A stretch of DNA of 64,000 nucleotides from Bacillus sp. AFS037270 (GCF_002585305.1 NZ_NUNF01000030.1:1-64000); one strand, 5' to 3'; shown: positions 16,444-25,941, counted from the first letter of the stretch. Made by a program: numbers and translations. Notes: a model not told the origin generated them from the sequence alone.

Positions 16444-17337
16444 CTACAACACACCTAACTCACTATCTGTATATCTATAAATCTCTTCGATTTTTTTGCC
16501 CTTCGCTCTCGCTAATATTTCCATTCGGACAGATAACTGTTTGAGCGTAAAATTCATAATGTCATCTGGATTCCCTCCGAATGCACTTACCTCCCTTCCT
16601 GCGATGCCCTCTTGATTGAGTCTAATGGCTAATGGGGTCAGCTCCCCCATTTTGGCGGCTACAAAATCGAACAGATGCGGATGTTCACAAATCAACCGCT
16701 GCAAAAGAAATGTCCCGTAACCAATATGGCGCGACTCATCTCTTTTTAAATTACCTATTCCCTCCAACAAACCAGGCATGATTCCTGCTGTTTCAAGAGT
16801 GTTATAGAAAGAAAAATATCCTGTTTCGGCTAAAACTCCTTCAACAAACATGTTATATACCACCGATGCTTCTGCGATCGCCTCAGGGGATTGATCGGTT
16901 ACAAGCCGGGCCATCGTCGTTGGCAGGATTTCATAAAAAATCTTTTGATAGGTTTCCGTATGAAAATGAGACAAATCTCCTTTCTCGCCGATCGCATTCA
17001 ATACAAGCCTGAAAAACTCCGTGTGTTTCGCTTCCTCATACAAAAAGGTCGTTAAAAACATCTCCTCTTCTAACCGGCCTTCTTTGGCAATCGCCATGAT
17101 AAGCGGAAGCAAATCTAAGGTTACAGCCTCCTCGCCAGCTTGGAATTGAGAAATTAAGCGGAGAATATCCTCCTGCTGCTCAGCCGTCATCGCCTTCCAA
17201 TCCTTTTGGTCCTGGGTAAAATCGATATCTGCCGGATTCCAATTTCCTACCCGTTTTGCTTTTTGATAAAGGCGATATGGAAAAGAATCCTCGAGCAATC
17301 CCCTAGTGCTTGTTGTTAAAATAGTCCTTTTTTCCAT
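16444..17337 (-). CDS. R2-like ligand-binding oxidase (R2lox)
   Basis: Ferritin-like protein related to class I ribonucleotide reductase R2 but belonging to the R2lox group, which assembles a Mn/Fe cofactor, binds a long-chain fatty-acid-like ligand and makes a Val-Tyr ether crosslink. With the ATG at 17337 the metal ligands read E69, E102, H105, E166, E201 and H204. The crosslink pair reads V72 and Y161, within one position of the Geobacillus R2loxI numbering I remember. The GTG at 17355 lies in the ribosome binding site. The gene follows an acyl-CoA ligase gene by 24 bp, supporting a lipid or hydrophobic substrate. The true reaction of R2lox is unknown. Confidence 0.9.
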   Translation of the reverse strand: MEKRTILTTSTRGLLEDSFPYRLYQKAKRVGNWNPADIDFTQDQKDWKAMTAEQQEDILRLISQFQAGEEAVTLDLLPLIMAIAKEGRLEEEMFLTTFLYEEAKHTEFFRLVLNAIGEKGDLSHFHTETYQKIFYEILPTTMARLVTDQSPEAIAEASVVYNMFVEGVLAETGYFSFYNTLETAGIMPGLLEGIGNLKRDESRHIGYGTFLLQRLICEHPHLFDFVAAKMGELTPLAIRLNQEGIAGREVSAFGGNPDDIMNFTLKQLSVRMEILARAKGKKIEEIYRYTDSELGVL

Positions 17338-17361
17338 CCTAAAATCTCCCCTCACTATTTT

Positions 17362-18879
17362 TTAACTGATTACAATATCAGAAGCATTTTGACGCAAATG
17401 GGTCTTTAAAATCTTACCAACCCCGTTTCGCGGCAATGCCTCAAGAAAAATGACTTTTCTCGGTGTTTTGTTTTTCGCCAAATGATCCTGACAAAATTGA
17501 ATTAACTCCTCCTCTGTCACATTAGAACCTGGTTTCTTCACAACACAGGCGACCAATTCCTCACCCATTCGTTCATCAGGGATACCGACCACAGCCGCTT
17601 CAAACACTTCTTCATGACCATTTAAGATTTCTTCCACATCGCGCGGGTAAACATTAAAACCGCCGCGAATAATCAGATCCTTTTTACGGTCGACAATATA
17701 CACGTAGCCTTCGTCATCCACCCGCGCCATGTCTCCGGTATATAACCAGGAATCTTTTAACACACGGTTGGTTTCTTGCTGATTTTGATAGTATCCAGGC
17801 GTAACATTATCACCGCGGACGACTAATTCACCTACTTCACCGGCTGGAACTTCTAAACCGTTTCCATCCACAATTTTGATTTCGACCCCTGGGATGGGTA
17901 CACCGACAGATCCCGGTTTAATTTCGATTCGTTTGCTATGTGCCGTCACAACCGGGGCGGCCTCCGATAATCCGTAGCCCTCAAGCACCTTTGCACCGAA
18001 CTTTTGCTCAAAGGCATTTAATAGGGCAACCGACAGCGGTGCAGAACCCGATCCTACTGATTCCAGACTCGAAGTATCATAGTTATCGGTATTCGGATAG
18101 GAAACCATGGCATGAATCATCGCTGGTACGGCAGAAAATGTCCTTACCCGAAAGGTATCTATCGCTTTTAAAACCTCTTTGACATCAAAACTTGAAAAAA
18201 CAACAATCGCACTGCCTGTGAGGTAGCATACATTAGAAACTGTTAAGCCATAGACATGGGCAAGCGGCAGGACCCCCAAGGTGGTGCCCCGCTCTGTGTC
18301 ATTGTGCTTCGCTGAATTTTGCGCATTGGAAAATAAGTTTTTATGGGTTAACAGCACTCCTTTTGGATTTCCCGTTGTCCCTGAAGTGTACAAGATAACC
18401 GCTGTATCGTTGGCTTTTCCGTCGTCTATAAATTCTTTTTCAATAGGGACTAACAAATCGTAAAAGTTGGTTATATGCTCATTTGATGGGAGATCGGATA
18501 AAATGACGGCCGGTCTTTCCGGCAGAGCTTCCATTGATTTTTCGATATTTTGAAGGACATACGATGAGGTTATTACTGCTTTAGCACCAGAGTTTCGGGC
18601 AATATAATGAAGTTCTTTTGGATGAAGTGTGAACATGACTGGCACGATGATGGCCCCTGCTCTCGTTATCCCTTGATAGGCAAAGAGGACTTCCGGGCAG
18701 TTTGGCATACAAACGATGACCCTGTCACCCTTTTCAATCCCGATTCTTCGCAATCCTGCTGCCAATTGGTCTGCATATCGCCTAGTTTCTATGTTTGAGT
18801 AGGTTTTTTCCTTGAAAAATAGAAACGGATATTCACCAAAATCCGTGATATTTTTTTCCAGTAGATCTCTTAGCTTCAC
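17362..18879 (-). CDS. Acyl-CoA ligase (AMP-forming) 1
   Basis: ANL-superfamily ligase, 505 residues, activating a fatty or aromatic acid to its CoA thioester. AMP-binding P-loop YTSGTTGNPKGV, the GYGLSEAAPV motif, the YTGDMARVDDEGYVYIVDRKKD hinge region in two blocks, and the C-terminal catalytic Lys in PRNGVGKILK are present. The GTG at 18879 has GGGAG 8 nt upstream; the longer frame to 19050 overlaps the MBL hydrolase gene and is rejected. It is co-oriented with R2lox (24 bp) and the hydrolase (26 bp). Specificity cannot be told; a second ligase lies at 19953-21620. Confidence 0.93.
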   Translation of the reverse strand: MKLRDLLEKNITDFGEYPFLFFKEKTYSNIETRRYADQLAAGLRRIGIEKGDRVIVCMPNCPEVLFAYQGITRAGAIIVPVMFTLHPKELHYIARNSGAKAVITSSYVLQNIEKSMEALPERPAVILSDLPSNEHITNFYDLLVPIEKEFIDDGKANDTAVILYTSGTTGNPKGVLLTHKNLFSNAQNSAKHNDTERGTTLGVLPLAHVYGLTVSNVCYLTGSAIVVFSSFDVKEVLKAIDTFRVRTFSAVPAMIHAMVSYPNTDNYDTSSLESVGSGSAPLSVALLNAFEQKFGAKVLEGYGLSEAAPVVTAHSKRIEIKPGSVGVPIPGVEIKIVDGNGLEVPAGEVGELVVRGDNVTPGYYQNQQETNRVLKDSWLYTGDMARVDDEGYVYIVDRKKDLIIRGGFNVYPRDVEEILNGHEEVFEAAVVGIPDERMGEELVACVVKKPGSNVTEEELIQFCQDHLAKNKTPRKVIFLEALPRNGVGKILKTHLRQNASDIVIS

Positions 18880-18905
18880 GAAATCCGCTCCCTTTATAGA
18901 AGAAT

Positions 18906-19850
18906 TTATAAAGAAAAATACTCTACCAGCGAACCATTGTGGATAAAACTGACTTTTTGCCTTGTTTCCAGTAAGTCTAAATGACCTTGGATTTGCGATA
19001 ACCCTAAAAAGACGGTTTTCCCCTTCAAACGAGGATACATTTCCTGGCAAATCTCAAAAATACTTTTTCGATCATTAGCAAGGATGGCTAATATCTGCTC
19101 ACAGCGTTTTTCTTGCTCTTGCAATCTTGTCTGAATTAACTCTTTATAGTTCGTAAAGTTATCTCCATGACCAGGATAAATGGTGGTGAGCGGAAGACGG
19201 CTAACTTTTTCTAAAGAGTTGCGATATTGTAATAACGGCTTAGGTCGACTCTCTCCGTCTATAATTGGTGGTTCAATAAAGGCATTAACAGAAAATGCCT
19301 TTATTAAATGATCACCTGCAAACGAATCACCCGTTTCATGGTTCCACATTAATATGTCAGATTGGCTGTGCCCCGGAACATGAATCACTTCAAACCGTTT
19401 GCCCCCAATTAAAACTGTATCACCTTCCTTTACATACCTAACATTTCTCCAGTTTTCTTCTTTAAATTGTCGCTGAACAATATGTTTAGATGGATCCGCC
19501 CCACATGAATGAAGAAAATCCTGAAAAAACTGCTGGTCTTTTTCAAACTTATCGATACTTGAATTGATCGATCCTTTGGCTTGTTCGTGAACAAAGATAG
19601 GAAGATCTGTTTCTGCTTGAATATACGGAATGCCTCCCGCATGATCGATATGGATATGCGTCAGCACGATTTTGTCTAAGTCACGAAAGGTTACGCCATG
19701 TTTATGTAGTTTTGTCTTTAGTTGTTGAAAGGACTTTCGGCCGGGATTTCCTGTATCGATTAAGGTGATCGTCTCACCAATAGCTAAAAAGGTATTGACT
19801 GTTCCCTCGGCGAAATCAGTTTCCAATACAAGGGGTATAATTTTTAACAA
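18906..19850 (-). CDS. MBL-fold metallohydrolase
   Basis: Metallo-beta-lactamase fold hydrolase, about 314 residues. The zinc motif H-x-H-x-D-H is visible in LTHIHIDHAGG, with further metal histidines in IHVPGHSQSD and TIYPGHGDNF. A C-terminal region after about 230 (LQEQEKRCEQILAIL, then a winged-helix-like stretch) matches the extended LACTB2-like or polyketide-cyclase-associated subgroup. I set the start at the TTG at 19850, because GGGAGG lies about 10 nt upstream of it; the ATG at 19877 lacks a ribosome binding site. It sits between two acyl-CoA ligase genes, so hydrolysis of a thioester or lactone is a reasonable guess. Confidence 0.85.
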   Translation of the reverse strand: MLKIIPLVLETDFAEGTVNTFLAIGETITLIDTGNPGRKSFQQLKTKLHKHGVTFRDLDKIVLTHIHIDHAGGIPYIQAETDLPIFVHEQAKGSINSSIDKFEKDQQFFQDFLHSCGADPSKHIVQRQFKEENWRNVRYVKEGDTVLIGGKRFEVIHVPGHSQSDILMWNHETGDSFAGDHLIKAFSVNAFIEPPIIDGESRPKPLLQYRNSLEKVSRLPLTTIYPGHGDNFTNYKELIQTRLQEQEKRCEQILAILANDRKSIFEICQEMYPRLKGKTVFLGLSQIQGHLDLLETRQKVSFIHNGSLVEYFSL

Positions 19851-19911
19851 AAAACAGACCCTCCCTTCTTCAAGCATGTGCAGCTAATTCTATGTCGTAA
19901 AGAGCCTAATT

Positions 19912-19944
19912 ATGAGGAGCATATCTACGGATGCTGCTCCTCAT
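19912..19944. terminator. Intercistronic hairpin, weak terminator
   Basis: ATGAGGAGCA and TGCTCCTCAT form a 10-bp stem between the second ligase gene and the hydrolase gene. There is no good U-tract on the minus strand, so it may be an attenuator or mRNA-stability hairpin. Confidence 0.4.
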
Positions 19945-19952
19945 GTATCATC

Positions 19953-21620
19953 TTAGTTCTGCGCCTTCACTTTCTCCTCTTCTTGAAGGGTGCGCCAGAG
20001 GATTTTTCCGCTTGAGGTCATCGGGAATTGCTTTCTGAATTCAATCTGCCTTGGGTATTTATAAGCGGCCATATGCTGCTTGGCCCATTCGATAATTTCA
20101 TCCTCACTGATTTTCCCTTCGAAGCCTTCATTTAAAATGACAAATGCTTTGACGGTTTCACCTCTTCTAGGATCAAGGACACCCACAACACATGCTTGTT
20201 GAATCGCCGGATGTTTATAAAGGTAAGATTCTACTTCGGTTGGCCAAACTTTAAAGCCGGAAGCATTAATCATTCGTTTGACCCGGTCGACAATGAAGAA
20301 ATATCCTTCTTCGTCATATCGGCCAATATCGCCTGTTCTAAAAAACGTTTTCCCGTCGATCTCAATAAATGAATTTCTATTTTCATCATCCCGATTATAG
20401 TAGCCGACCATTACTTGAGGGCCGTTGGCAATAATTTCACCGATTTCGCCTACACCCAGTTCTTTTCCTGTAACTGGTTCAATCACTCTAGCATCCACGT
20501 TAAAGGATGGAATGCCAAGGCATTGCATTTTTGGACGGTCTGGTGGGTTGAAATGGGTTTGGGCGATTGTTTCGGAAAGTCCATATCCTTCTACAAAACG
20601 TAATCCTGACAGCTTAAATAATTTTTCGCCAACTGCTTCCGGTAAAGCCGCTCCCCCTCCTGAGATCAAGGTTAAAGTAGCAATATCTTCCTTCTTCAAA
20701 TTAGGATTCGTGAGGAAATCAACGATCATGGTCGCTATCGTAACCCAGTGAGTACAGCCTAGATTTTTAATCAACTCTACCGCAGCATCACGGTTCCATC
20801 TCGTTAAAATGACCATTGTACTTCCGCTGAAAATCGGCATGTGCATACTATGAACCATGCCCGTTACATGGAAGAGCGGCAGTGTCATGAGATGAACGGC
20901 ATTTGGTGTAGAGGAAGACCAGTGGTACGCTCCAACTGTGTTGGCATTCACCGTCCGGTTCGTATGCATGCATCCCTTGGGCAGACCCGTTGTTCCGGAT
21001 GTATAAGGGAGACAGGCAAGGTCGTCCCCTTTGGCTGTGTGTTCTGAAGGGGTTAAATCTGCAGCAATAGCCTGATTCCATAAACAGTGTCCGGTCTGAG
21101 TGAAATTAACCCTTGGCGCTTCCACTTCCTTTGGCAGTAATCCTTCAAACCCAGAACCGGCATAATCGGAATAAGCAGCGATAACTAAATTTTTTAAAGT
21201 GGTTTTACCTAACAGTGGAGCGACCCTGTCATATAATTCCTGGCCCGCAAGCGCGGTCTTAATCTCGCAATCTCGCACATAAAATTCGAGCTCATCTGCT
21301 ACCAGCATTGGATTAATGGGAACCACGACAGCGTTGGCTCTAAGGATTGCGTAAAAACCTATCACAAATTGCGGTGAGTTTTGCATAAAAAGCAATACTT
21401 TATCCCCAGCTTGGACGCCTAGCTTATATTCTAAGTATCCTGCGAGGGCATTAACTTCTTTATCCAACTGCTCATAGGTGATTTTATTGCCATAGTAAAA
21501 ACACGCATCCTGATCTGGATAACGATTGGCACTAACTTTGAGGTTATCGTACAGCGAAGTAGAAGGTACTTTTAAAGATTTAGAGAGTTTGGGCCAAAAA
21601 GGATAATGAAGAGTTACCAT
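19953..21620 (-). CDS. Acyl-CoA ligase (AMP-forming) 2
   Basis: ANL-superfamily ligase, 555 residues from the ATG at 21620, which has AAGGAG about 9 nt upstream. The open frame extends to 21719 but would include the operator region. Motifs: LPYTSGTTGLPKGCMHTNR, the VEGYGLSETIAQTHFNPPD block, FFRTGDIGRYDEEGYFFI, RVKRMINASGFKVWPTEVE, and the final SSGKILWRTL lysine. It resembles medium/long-chain fatty-acid ligases. A perfect cre sequence lies 24 bp upstream of the start, so CcpA repression is likely. Confidence 0.92.
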   Translation of the reverse strand: MVTLHYPFWPKLSKSLKVPSTSLYDNLKVSANRYPDQDACFYYGNKITYEQLDKEVNALAGYLEYKLGVQAGDKVLLFMQNSPQFVIGFYAILRANAVVVPINPMLVADELEFYVRDCEIKTALAGQELYDRVAPLLGKTTLKNLVIAAYSDYAGSGFEGLLPKEVEAPRVNFTQTGHCLWNQAIAADLTPSEHTAKGDDLACLPYTSGTTGLPKGCMHTNRTVNANTVGAYHWSSSTPNAVHLMTLPLFHVTGMVHSMHMPIFSGSTMVILTRWNRDAAVELIKNLGCTHWVTIATMIVDFLTNPNLKKEDIATLTLISGGGAALPEAVGEKLFKLSGLRFVEGYGLSETIAQTHFNPPDRPKMQCLGIPSFNVDARVIEPVTGKELGVGEIGEIIANGPQVMVGYYNRDDENRNSFIEIDGKTFFRTGDIGRYDEEGYFFIVDRVKRMINASGFKVWPTEVESYLYKHPAIQQACVVGVLDPRRGETVKAFVILNEGFEGKISEDEIIEWAKQHMAAYKYPRQIEFRKQFPMTSSGKILWRTLQEEEKVKAQN

Positions 21621-21643
21621 GAACACCGCTCCTTGTTTTAAGT

Positions 21644-21657
21644 TGTAAACGCTATCA
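21644..21657. promoter_or_regulatory. CcpA cre site upstream of acyl-CoA ligase 2
   Basis: TGTAAACGCTATCA fits TGWAANCGNTNWCA at every fixed position. It lies just upstream of the ribosome binding site of the ligase, where bound CcpA would block transcription. It also argues for the shorter start of that gene. Confidence 0.72.
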
Positions 21658-21784
21658 TCTTTAGAAATGCCATTAAGAATCATATTGACGAAAATCTCGA
21701 CAATTTTATATTCGGACACCTTGGAAAACCGATCATGTCCTTTTGCCCAGTGTTATGATGACTATTTCTAAATGATCTGAATGT

Positions 21785-22954
21785 CTATTCTCGTTCAATT
21801 ATGGTGGCGATACCCTGCCCGCCGCCGATACAAGCTGTGATTAAAGCAAATCGTCCGCCGGACCGCTGCAACTCGTAGACCGCTTTTGTAACAAGGATTG
21901 CACCTGTAGCCCCAAGCGGGTGTCCGTGGGCAATGGCTCCACCGTTCACATTGACCTTTTCCAGATCCATTTCTAGCTCTCGGTTGCAGGCCAATACCTG
22001 GGCGGCGAAGGCTTCATTGATTTCGATTAGATCCATTTCAGCTAAAGTGAGACCAGATTTTTTCATGACTTTTTTCACAGCTGGTACCGGACCAATCCCC
22101 ATAATGTTTGGGTCTACACCTGCTACTGCATAGTCACGGACCACGGCCAGTGGTGTAAGCTTTAATTCTTCCGCTTTTTCCCTGGACATGATCACAAGCG
22201 CAGAGGCTGCATCATTTAAGCCTGAGCTATTGCCCGCTGTCACGGTTCCATCTTTTAAAAATGCAGGCGGCAATTTTGCTAACGCATCTATGGTTGTTTG
22301 CGGTCTAGGGTGTTCGTCTGTTTTAAAAACAATCGGCTCACCCTTTTTGACCGGAATGGTAATCGGAACAATTTGTTCATCGAAGCGTCCCTCGGCCATG
22401 GCCCGCGCCATCCGCTGTTGGCTCTGGCAGGCGAAGTCATCTTGTTCTTCTCTGGTAATTCCATATTTTTTGACGAGGTTTTCGGCAGTGATTCCCATTG
22501 GCGGGTCGCCTATTTCTGTAGGTGACAGCTGCGATTTACGAAAGCTTGGCGGCAGCGGACTATATGGTTTTTCCGGGCGGTCCATTAAATACGGCGCCCT
22601 GCTCATGCTCTCAGTTCCCCCGGCAATGTATACATCCCCGTCCCCGGCACGAATGGCTTGGACAGCAAGATTGATGGCATTGATTCCTGAACCACACTGT
22701 CTATCAACGGTTAACCCCGATAAATCGATTGATAGTCCTGTTTGTAAAGCTGTTAATCTAGCAATATTGCCTCCGCCGGAGAGGACGTTGCCAAAAATGA
22801 CATCATCAACAATTTTTGGGTTTATATTTGCTCTTTTAACCGCTTCCTTGATTGCTTCCGCCCCTAACACATGGGCAGGCACACTAGCTAAGGCGCCGCC
22901 CTGTCTGCCAATTGCGGTCCTGACAACCGAAACAATGACTGCGTCTCTTTTCAT
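21785..22954 (-). CDS. Acetyl-CoA C-acyltransferase (thiolase)
   Basis: 389-residue thiolase that cleaves 3-ketoacyl-CoA with CoA in the last step of beta-oxidation, or condenses acetyl-CoA. The nucleophilic Cys lies in [14 protein letters not shown] (near residue 88), the catalytic His in [18 protein letters not shown], and the second Cys in [11 protein letters not shown]. Full length, with GAGGGGGAG before the start. Part of the minus-strand acyl-CoA block. The long spacer upstream holds the 42-bp repeat. Confidence 0.95.
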   Translation of the reverse strand: MKRDAVIVSVVRTAIGRQGGALASVPAHVLGAEAIKEAVKRANINPKIVDDVIFGNVLSGGGNIARLTALQTGLSIDLSGLTVDRQCGSGINAINLAVQAIRAGDGDVYIAGGTESMSRAPYLMDRPEKPYSPLPPSFRKSQLSPTEIGDPPMGITAENLVKKYGITREEQDDFACQSQQRMARAMAEGRFDEQIVPITIPVKKGEPIVFKTDEHPRPQTTIDALAKLPPAFLKDGTVTAGNSSGLNDAASALVIMSREKAEELKLTPLAVVRDYAVAGVDPNIMGIGPVPAVKKVMKKSGLTLAEMDLIEINEAFAAQVLACNRELEMDLEKVNVNGGAIAHGHPLGATGAILVTKAVYELQRSGGRFALITACIGGGQGIATIIERE

Positions 22955-23103
22955 TTAGTTGATCTCCCCCTCTAAATAAGTTGTTTTTGACCTCCGCCCA
23001 GAATGTTTTGTGAACCTTTTCTAAGCGACCTCCTAATACCGTTTTCTCTATTTTTCGCTCAATTTTGTCTCTCTTTTTTTATTGAATCTTCTTACGCAAG
23101 TTG

Positions 23104-23230
23104 AGTTAAGCTATCGCAAACTGGCTCTGGCTAAATGCAAATTAAAGCCGATTATCCGCAAGTTGGCTCTCCTTATCCGCGAATTAAAGCCGACATTCCG
23201 CAAGTTGCCTCAGCCTATCCGCAAATTACA
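23104..23230. repeat. 42-bp tandem repeat, three units
   Basis: ATTAAAGCCGA recurs at 23141 and 23183, with a partial ATTA at 23225; GCAA(A/G) followed by a GGCTC-like string recurs at 23116, 23158 and 23200. All spacings are exactly 42 bp. It fills the spacer between the thiolase gene and the SDR gene and runs into the SDR stop region. The period is a multiple of three, so it gives an accidental repetitive ORF on the plus strand, which I do not accept as a gene. Confidence 0.75.
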
Positions 23231-23999
23231 TCGCATGCGCTCCGCCATCCACCACTAGAACATCACCGGTCACAAAATCGGATGCAGGCGATGCTAAAAA
23301 CAATGCTACCCCTTTCATATCTGTATCCGAGCCAAACTTTCGCAGCGGCGTCCCTTCAAGAATAGCTTCCCCACCTATATCCAGGAGCCCTTTGGACATC
23401 TTCGTCGGGAAAAATCCTGGCGCAATGGCATTCACGTAGATTCCTTTTGGTCCCCACTTTACCGCTAAATCCTTCGTAAACGTAATAACTGCCCCTTTAC
23501 TGGCGTTATAGCCAATTGCATTCATCACCTTAGGGTTGCTTCCCTTTAAACCGGCAACCGAGGCAATATTAATGATTTTTCCGGACTGTTGTTCCAGCAT
23601 CACTTTCCCTGCCGCCTGCGACATCAAGAATGTGCCCGTCACATTGACATTTATCACCTTTTGCCAGGCCTCGAGCGGCATTTCCTCAACTGGTGCCCCC
23701 CAGGATGCTCCGCTGTTGTTGACTAGAATATCGATCCGGCCAAATTTTTCAACGGTCCTCTCAACCACATTTCTAACATCTTCTGGATTAGAAACATCAC
23801 ATTTTAACGCGAGACTTTCAACACCAAGCTTTTTTAACTCTTTACTAACTTCCTCACAAGCTTCCACCTTACGCGAGCAGACCACAACATTGGCCCCTGC
23901 CTCTGCAAACCCCTCGGCAATTTGCTGGCCAAGCCCCCTGCCGCCGCCTGTTACAATCGCCACCTTACCACTTAAATCGAACAGTTGTTTTACATGCAC
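23226..23999 (-). CDS. SDR family oxidoreductase (acyl-CoA block)
   Basis: Classical short-chain dehydrogenase/reductase, 257 residues. Cofactor motif TGGGRGLG at about 16-23, NNSGAS (the NNAG-type motif), and the catalytic Ser and YNASK with Tyr/Lys. Probably NAD-dependent oxidation of a 3-hydroxyacyl-CoA or a related alcohol, in view of the acyl-CoA dehydrogenase gene 14 bp upstream and the thiolase gene downstream. Substrate not assignable from sequence. Confidence 0.9.
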   Translation of the reverse strand: MHVKQLFDLSGKVAIVTGGGRGLGQQIAEGFAEAGANVVVCSRKVEACEEVSKELKKLGVESLALKCDVSNPEDVRNVVERTVEKFGRIDILVNNSGASWGAPVEEMPLEAWQKVINVNVTGTFLMSQAAGKVMLEQQSGKIINIASVAGLKGSNPKVMNAIGYNASKGAVITFTKDLAVKWGPKGIYVNAIAPGFFPTKMSKGLLDIGGEAILEGTPLRKFGSDTDMKGVALFLASPASDFVTGDVLVVDGGAHAM

Positions 24000-24013
24000 T
24001 AGTTATTCCCCCT

Positions 24014-25219
24014 TTATCGATATTTTTTTAGCTCGTATCTGGCAATTGCCCGCTTGTGAACCTCATCAGGACCATCCGCTAGTCTTAGTGTACGGATATT
24101 CGCCCAGCTGGCGGCAAGCGGTGTATCCTCACTTACTCCGGCTGCACCAAAGGCTTGAATCGCACGGTCAATTATTTTCAATGCCATATTAGGAGCCACC
24201 ACTTTAATCATGGCAATCTCTGCTTTTGCTTCCTTATTCCCAACTGTATCCATCATGTAGGCTGCTTTCAGCGTGAGCAAGCGGGCCTGTTCAATATCAA
24301 TCCTGGCCTCAGCAATCCATTCTTGGATAACCCCCTGATCGGAAAGCCTTTTTCCAAACGCCACTCTACTTTGAACACGCTTACACAATTCTTCTAACGC
24401 ACGTTCCGCTGCACCTATCGTTCTCATACAGTGATGGATTCTTCCCGGTCCTAACCTTCCCTGTGCAATCGCAAAGCCCTTTCCTTCTCCCCAAAGCATA
24501 TTAGAAGCTGGAACACGAACATTTTTATATTCAATTTCCGCATGACCATGTGGCGCGTGATCATATCCAAACACAGGTAAAATCCGTTTGATTGTCACTC
24601 CAGGAGTATCTAAAGGAACTAGAATCATAGATTGTTGTTCATGGGTCGGAGCGGAAGGATCATTTTTCCCCATCACTATGGCAATCTTACAGCGGGGATC
24701 TCCTGCACCAGAAGACCACCACTTTGTTCCATTAATGACATACTCATCACCATCTCTGACAATACTTGCTTGAATATTAGTCGCATCAGAGGAAGCAACA
24801 TCGGGTTCTGTCATCGAAAAACAGGAACGGATTTCTCCGTCTAGAAGCGGCTTGAGCCATTGTTCTTTATGGGCTTGGGTCCCATAACGGACAAGGACCT
24901 CCATATTTCCAGTGTCAGGGGCGGCACAATTGAAGACTTCCGGGGCAATCGCGGAACGTCCCATAATTTCACAAAGCGGCGCGTATTCCAAGTTAGTCAA
25001 ACCTGCCCCATATTCACTTTCTGGTAAAAATAAATTCCATAATCCGTGCTGTTTCGCCTTTTCTTTAAGCTCCTCCATAATCGGAGGTATTTGGGAAAAA
25101 GGGTCACTTTTATCGATTTGCTCATGATAGAACTTTTCATTTGGATAAATATATGCATCCATAAAGCCTGTCAGCTTTTCCTGAAGCTCTTGGACCTTAT
25201 CAGAATAACTAAAATTCAT
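24014..25219 (-). CDS. Acyl-CoA dehydrogenase 1 (ACAD10/11-like)
   Basis: FAD-dependent acyl-CoA dehydrogenase, 401 residues. The [18 protein letters not shown] flavin-binding block, the [20 protein letters not shown] segment and the C-terminal [17 protein letters not shown] are typical of the larger ACAD10/11-like subgroup. It introduces the 2,3-double bond in an acyl-CoA and needs an electron-transfer flavoprotein, not encoded nearby. A palindromic operator lies 16 bp upstream of the start (25235-25256), shared with acyl-CoA dehydrogenase 2. First gene of its transcript, followed by the SDR gene. Confidence 0.92.
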   Translation of the reverse strand: MNFSYSDKVQELQEKLTGFMDAYIYPNEKFYHEQIDKSDPFSQIPPIMEELKEKAKQHGLWNLFLPESEYGAGLTNLEYAPLCEIMGRSAIAPEVFNCAAPDTGNMEVLVRYGTQAHKEQWLKPLLDGEIRSCFSMTEPDVASSDATNIQASIVRDGDEYVINGTKWWSSGAGDPRCKIAIVMGKNDPSAPTHEQQSMILVPLDTPGVTIKRILPVFGYDHAPHGHAEIEYKNVRVPASNMLWGEGKGFAIAQGRLGPGRIHHCMRTIGAAERALEELCKRVQSRVAFGKRLSDQGVIQEWIAEARIDIEQARLLTLKAAYMMDTVGNKEAKAEIAMIKVVAPNMALKIIDRAIQAFGAAGVSEDTPLAASWANIRTLRLADGPDEVHKRAIARYELKKYR

Positions 25220-25234
25220 GGTTTTCCCTCCTCA

Positions 25235-25256
25235 ACATACCTACTAGTCAGTATGT
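25235..25256. promoter_or_regulatory. TetR-type operator, copy 1 (ACATAC-n10-GTATGT)
   Basis: Inverted repeat ACATAC / GTATGT with a 10-bp, partly symmetric core (CTACTAGTCA). Nearly the same 22-bp site occurs at 28474-28495, and both precede acyl-CoA dehydrogenase genes. Regulator not identified in the window. Confidence 0.65.
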
Positions 25257-25403
25257 GCCTACCCACATCATAATGGAAATTTTTCGAATACTCAACAGCC
25301 AACCTTCCGACAATTTCCTGGCCACGGCCTCTACTTCTGTTTGGATAAACTCCCTGACGTTATTTTTGAAAAAAAGAATGTCTTCATCTAACTCAAAATT
25401 CAA
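25248..25403 (-). pseudogene. Possible remnant of an acyl-CoA dehydrogenase N-terminus
   Basis: Translating the minus strand from a TTG at 25403 gives 51 codons beginning MNFELDEDILFFKNNVREF, then IQTEVEAVARKL, which reads like the first helix of an acyl-CoA dehydrogenase. The match then dissolves (SEGWLLSIRKI...) and the frame stops inside the operator at 25248. A weak AGGTG precedes the TTG. I interpret it as the leftover of a deleted paralogue in front of acyl-CoA dehydrogenase 1; chance similarity is possible. The rest of the 320-bp gap holds an operator and a hairpin, nothing else. Confidence 0.45.
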
Positions 25404-25483
25404 AAGTTGACACCTACCAATATGGTTTGGTCATCATCTGGTTTATGTAAGGATATGCACTCATCCTCTACGCTGATAGAAAC

Positions 25484-25523
25484 AAACCCAGCATGAAAAA
25501 AGGAGATTCTTTATGCTGGGTTT
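25484..25523. terminator. Terminator after MaoC gene
   Basis: AAACCCAGCAT and ATGCTGGGTTT form an 11-bp stem, 17 bp beyond the MaoC stop. The T-rich tail is better on the plus strand than on the minus strand, so efficiency is uncertain. Confidence 0.6.
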
Positions 25524-25539
25524 TATTTCATGGATGCTT

Positions 25540-25941
25540 TTAATATTGGTGATAGATTACTTCACCTTTTAAAACTTCATTCCCCTGCTGGTTCACCGCT
25601 TGAACGTCAAAACGGAGATTTTGGTCCTGCTTTTCTTTCAGAGTCGCCCTTAATGTCACCACATCGTTTAAAAATACCATCCCTTTAAACCGAATCGAGT
25701 AATCTTGGACAAATCCTTCTTCATAGTAAGCAGTAAACAGCTTTGCCAAGTTGCCCATTGTCCACATGCCGTGAGCGATAATCCCTGGCAGTCTTGCCTT
25801 TTTCGCCTCATCATCAATGGTATGAATCGGGTTAAAATCGCCAGATGCTCCAGAATATTTAATTAGGTCCATCCGTGAGACTGGTTCAAGCTGCACCTCA
25901 GTAAGTGACTCACCCACTTGTAATTGTGTCAGCGTACTCAT
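25540..25941 (-). CDS. MaoC-like enoyl-CoA hydratase, C-terminal type
   Basis: Hot-dog fold protein of 133 residues with the hydratase-2 signature around GDFNPIHTIDDEAKKARLPG (Asp/His catalytic pair) and IIAHGMWTMG. It hydrates a trans-2-enoyl-CoA to an (R)-3-hydroxyacyl-CoA. Its start overlaps the stop of the preceding MaoC-N-like gene by 4 bp, so the two are translationally coupled and very likely form a heterodimer, as the two hot-dog halves do in fused or split MaoC hydratases. Confidence 0.88.
   Translation of the reverse strand: MSTLTQLQVGESLTEVQLEPVSRMDLIKYSGASGDFNPIHTIDDEAKKARLPGIIAHGMWTMGNLAKLFTAYYEEGFVQDYSIRFKGMVFLNDVVTLRATLKEKQDQNLRFDVQAVNQQGNEVLKGEVIYHQY

Noticed and set aside
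23135..23365. 76-aa plus-strand ORF with repetitive protein
   Set aside because: The repetition comes from the 42-bp DNA repeat (a multiple of three) and the rest is antisense to the SDR gene.
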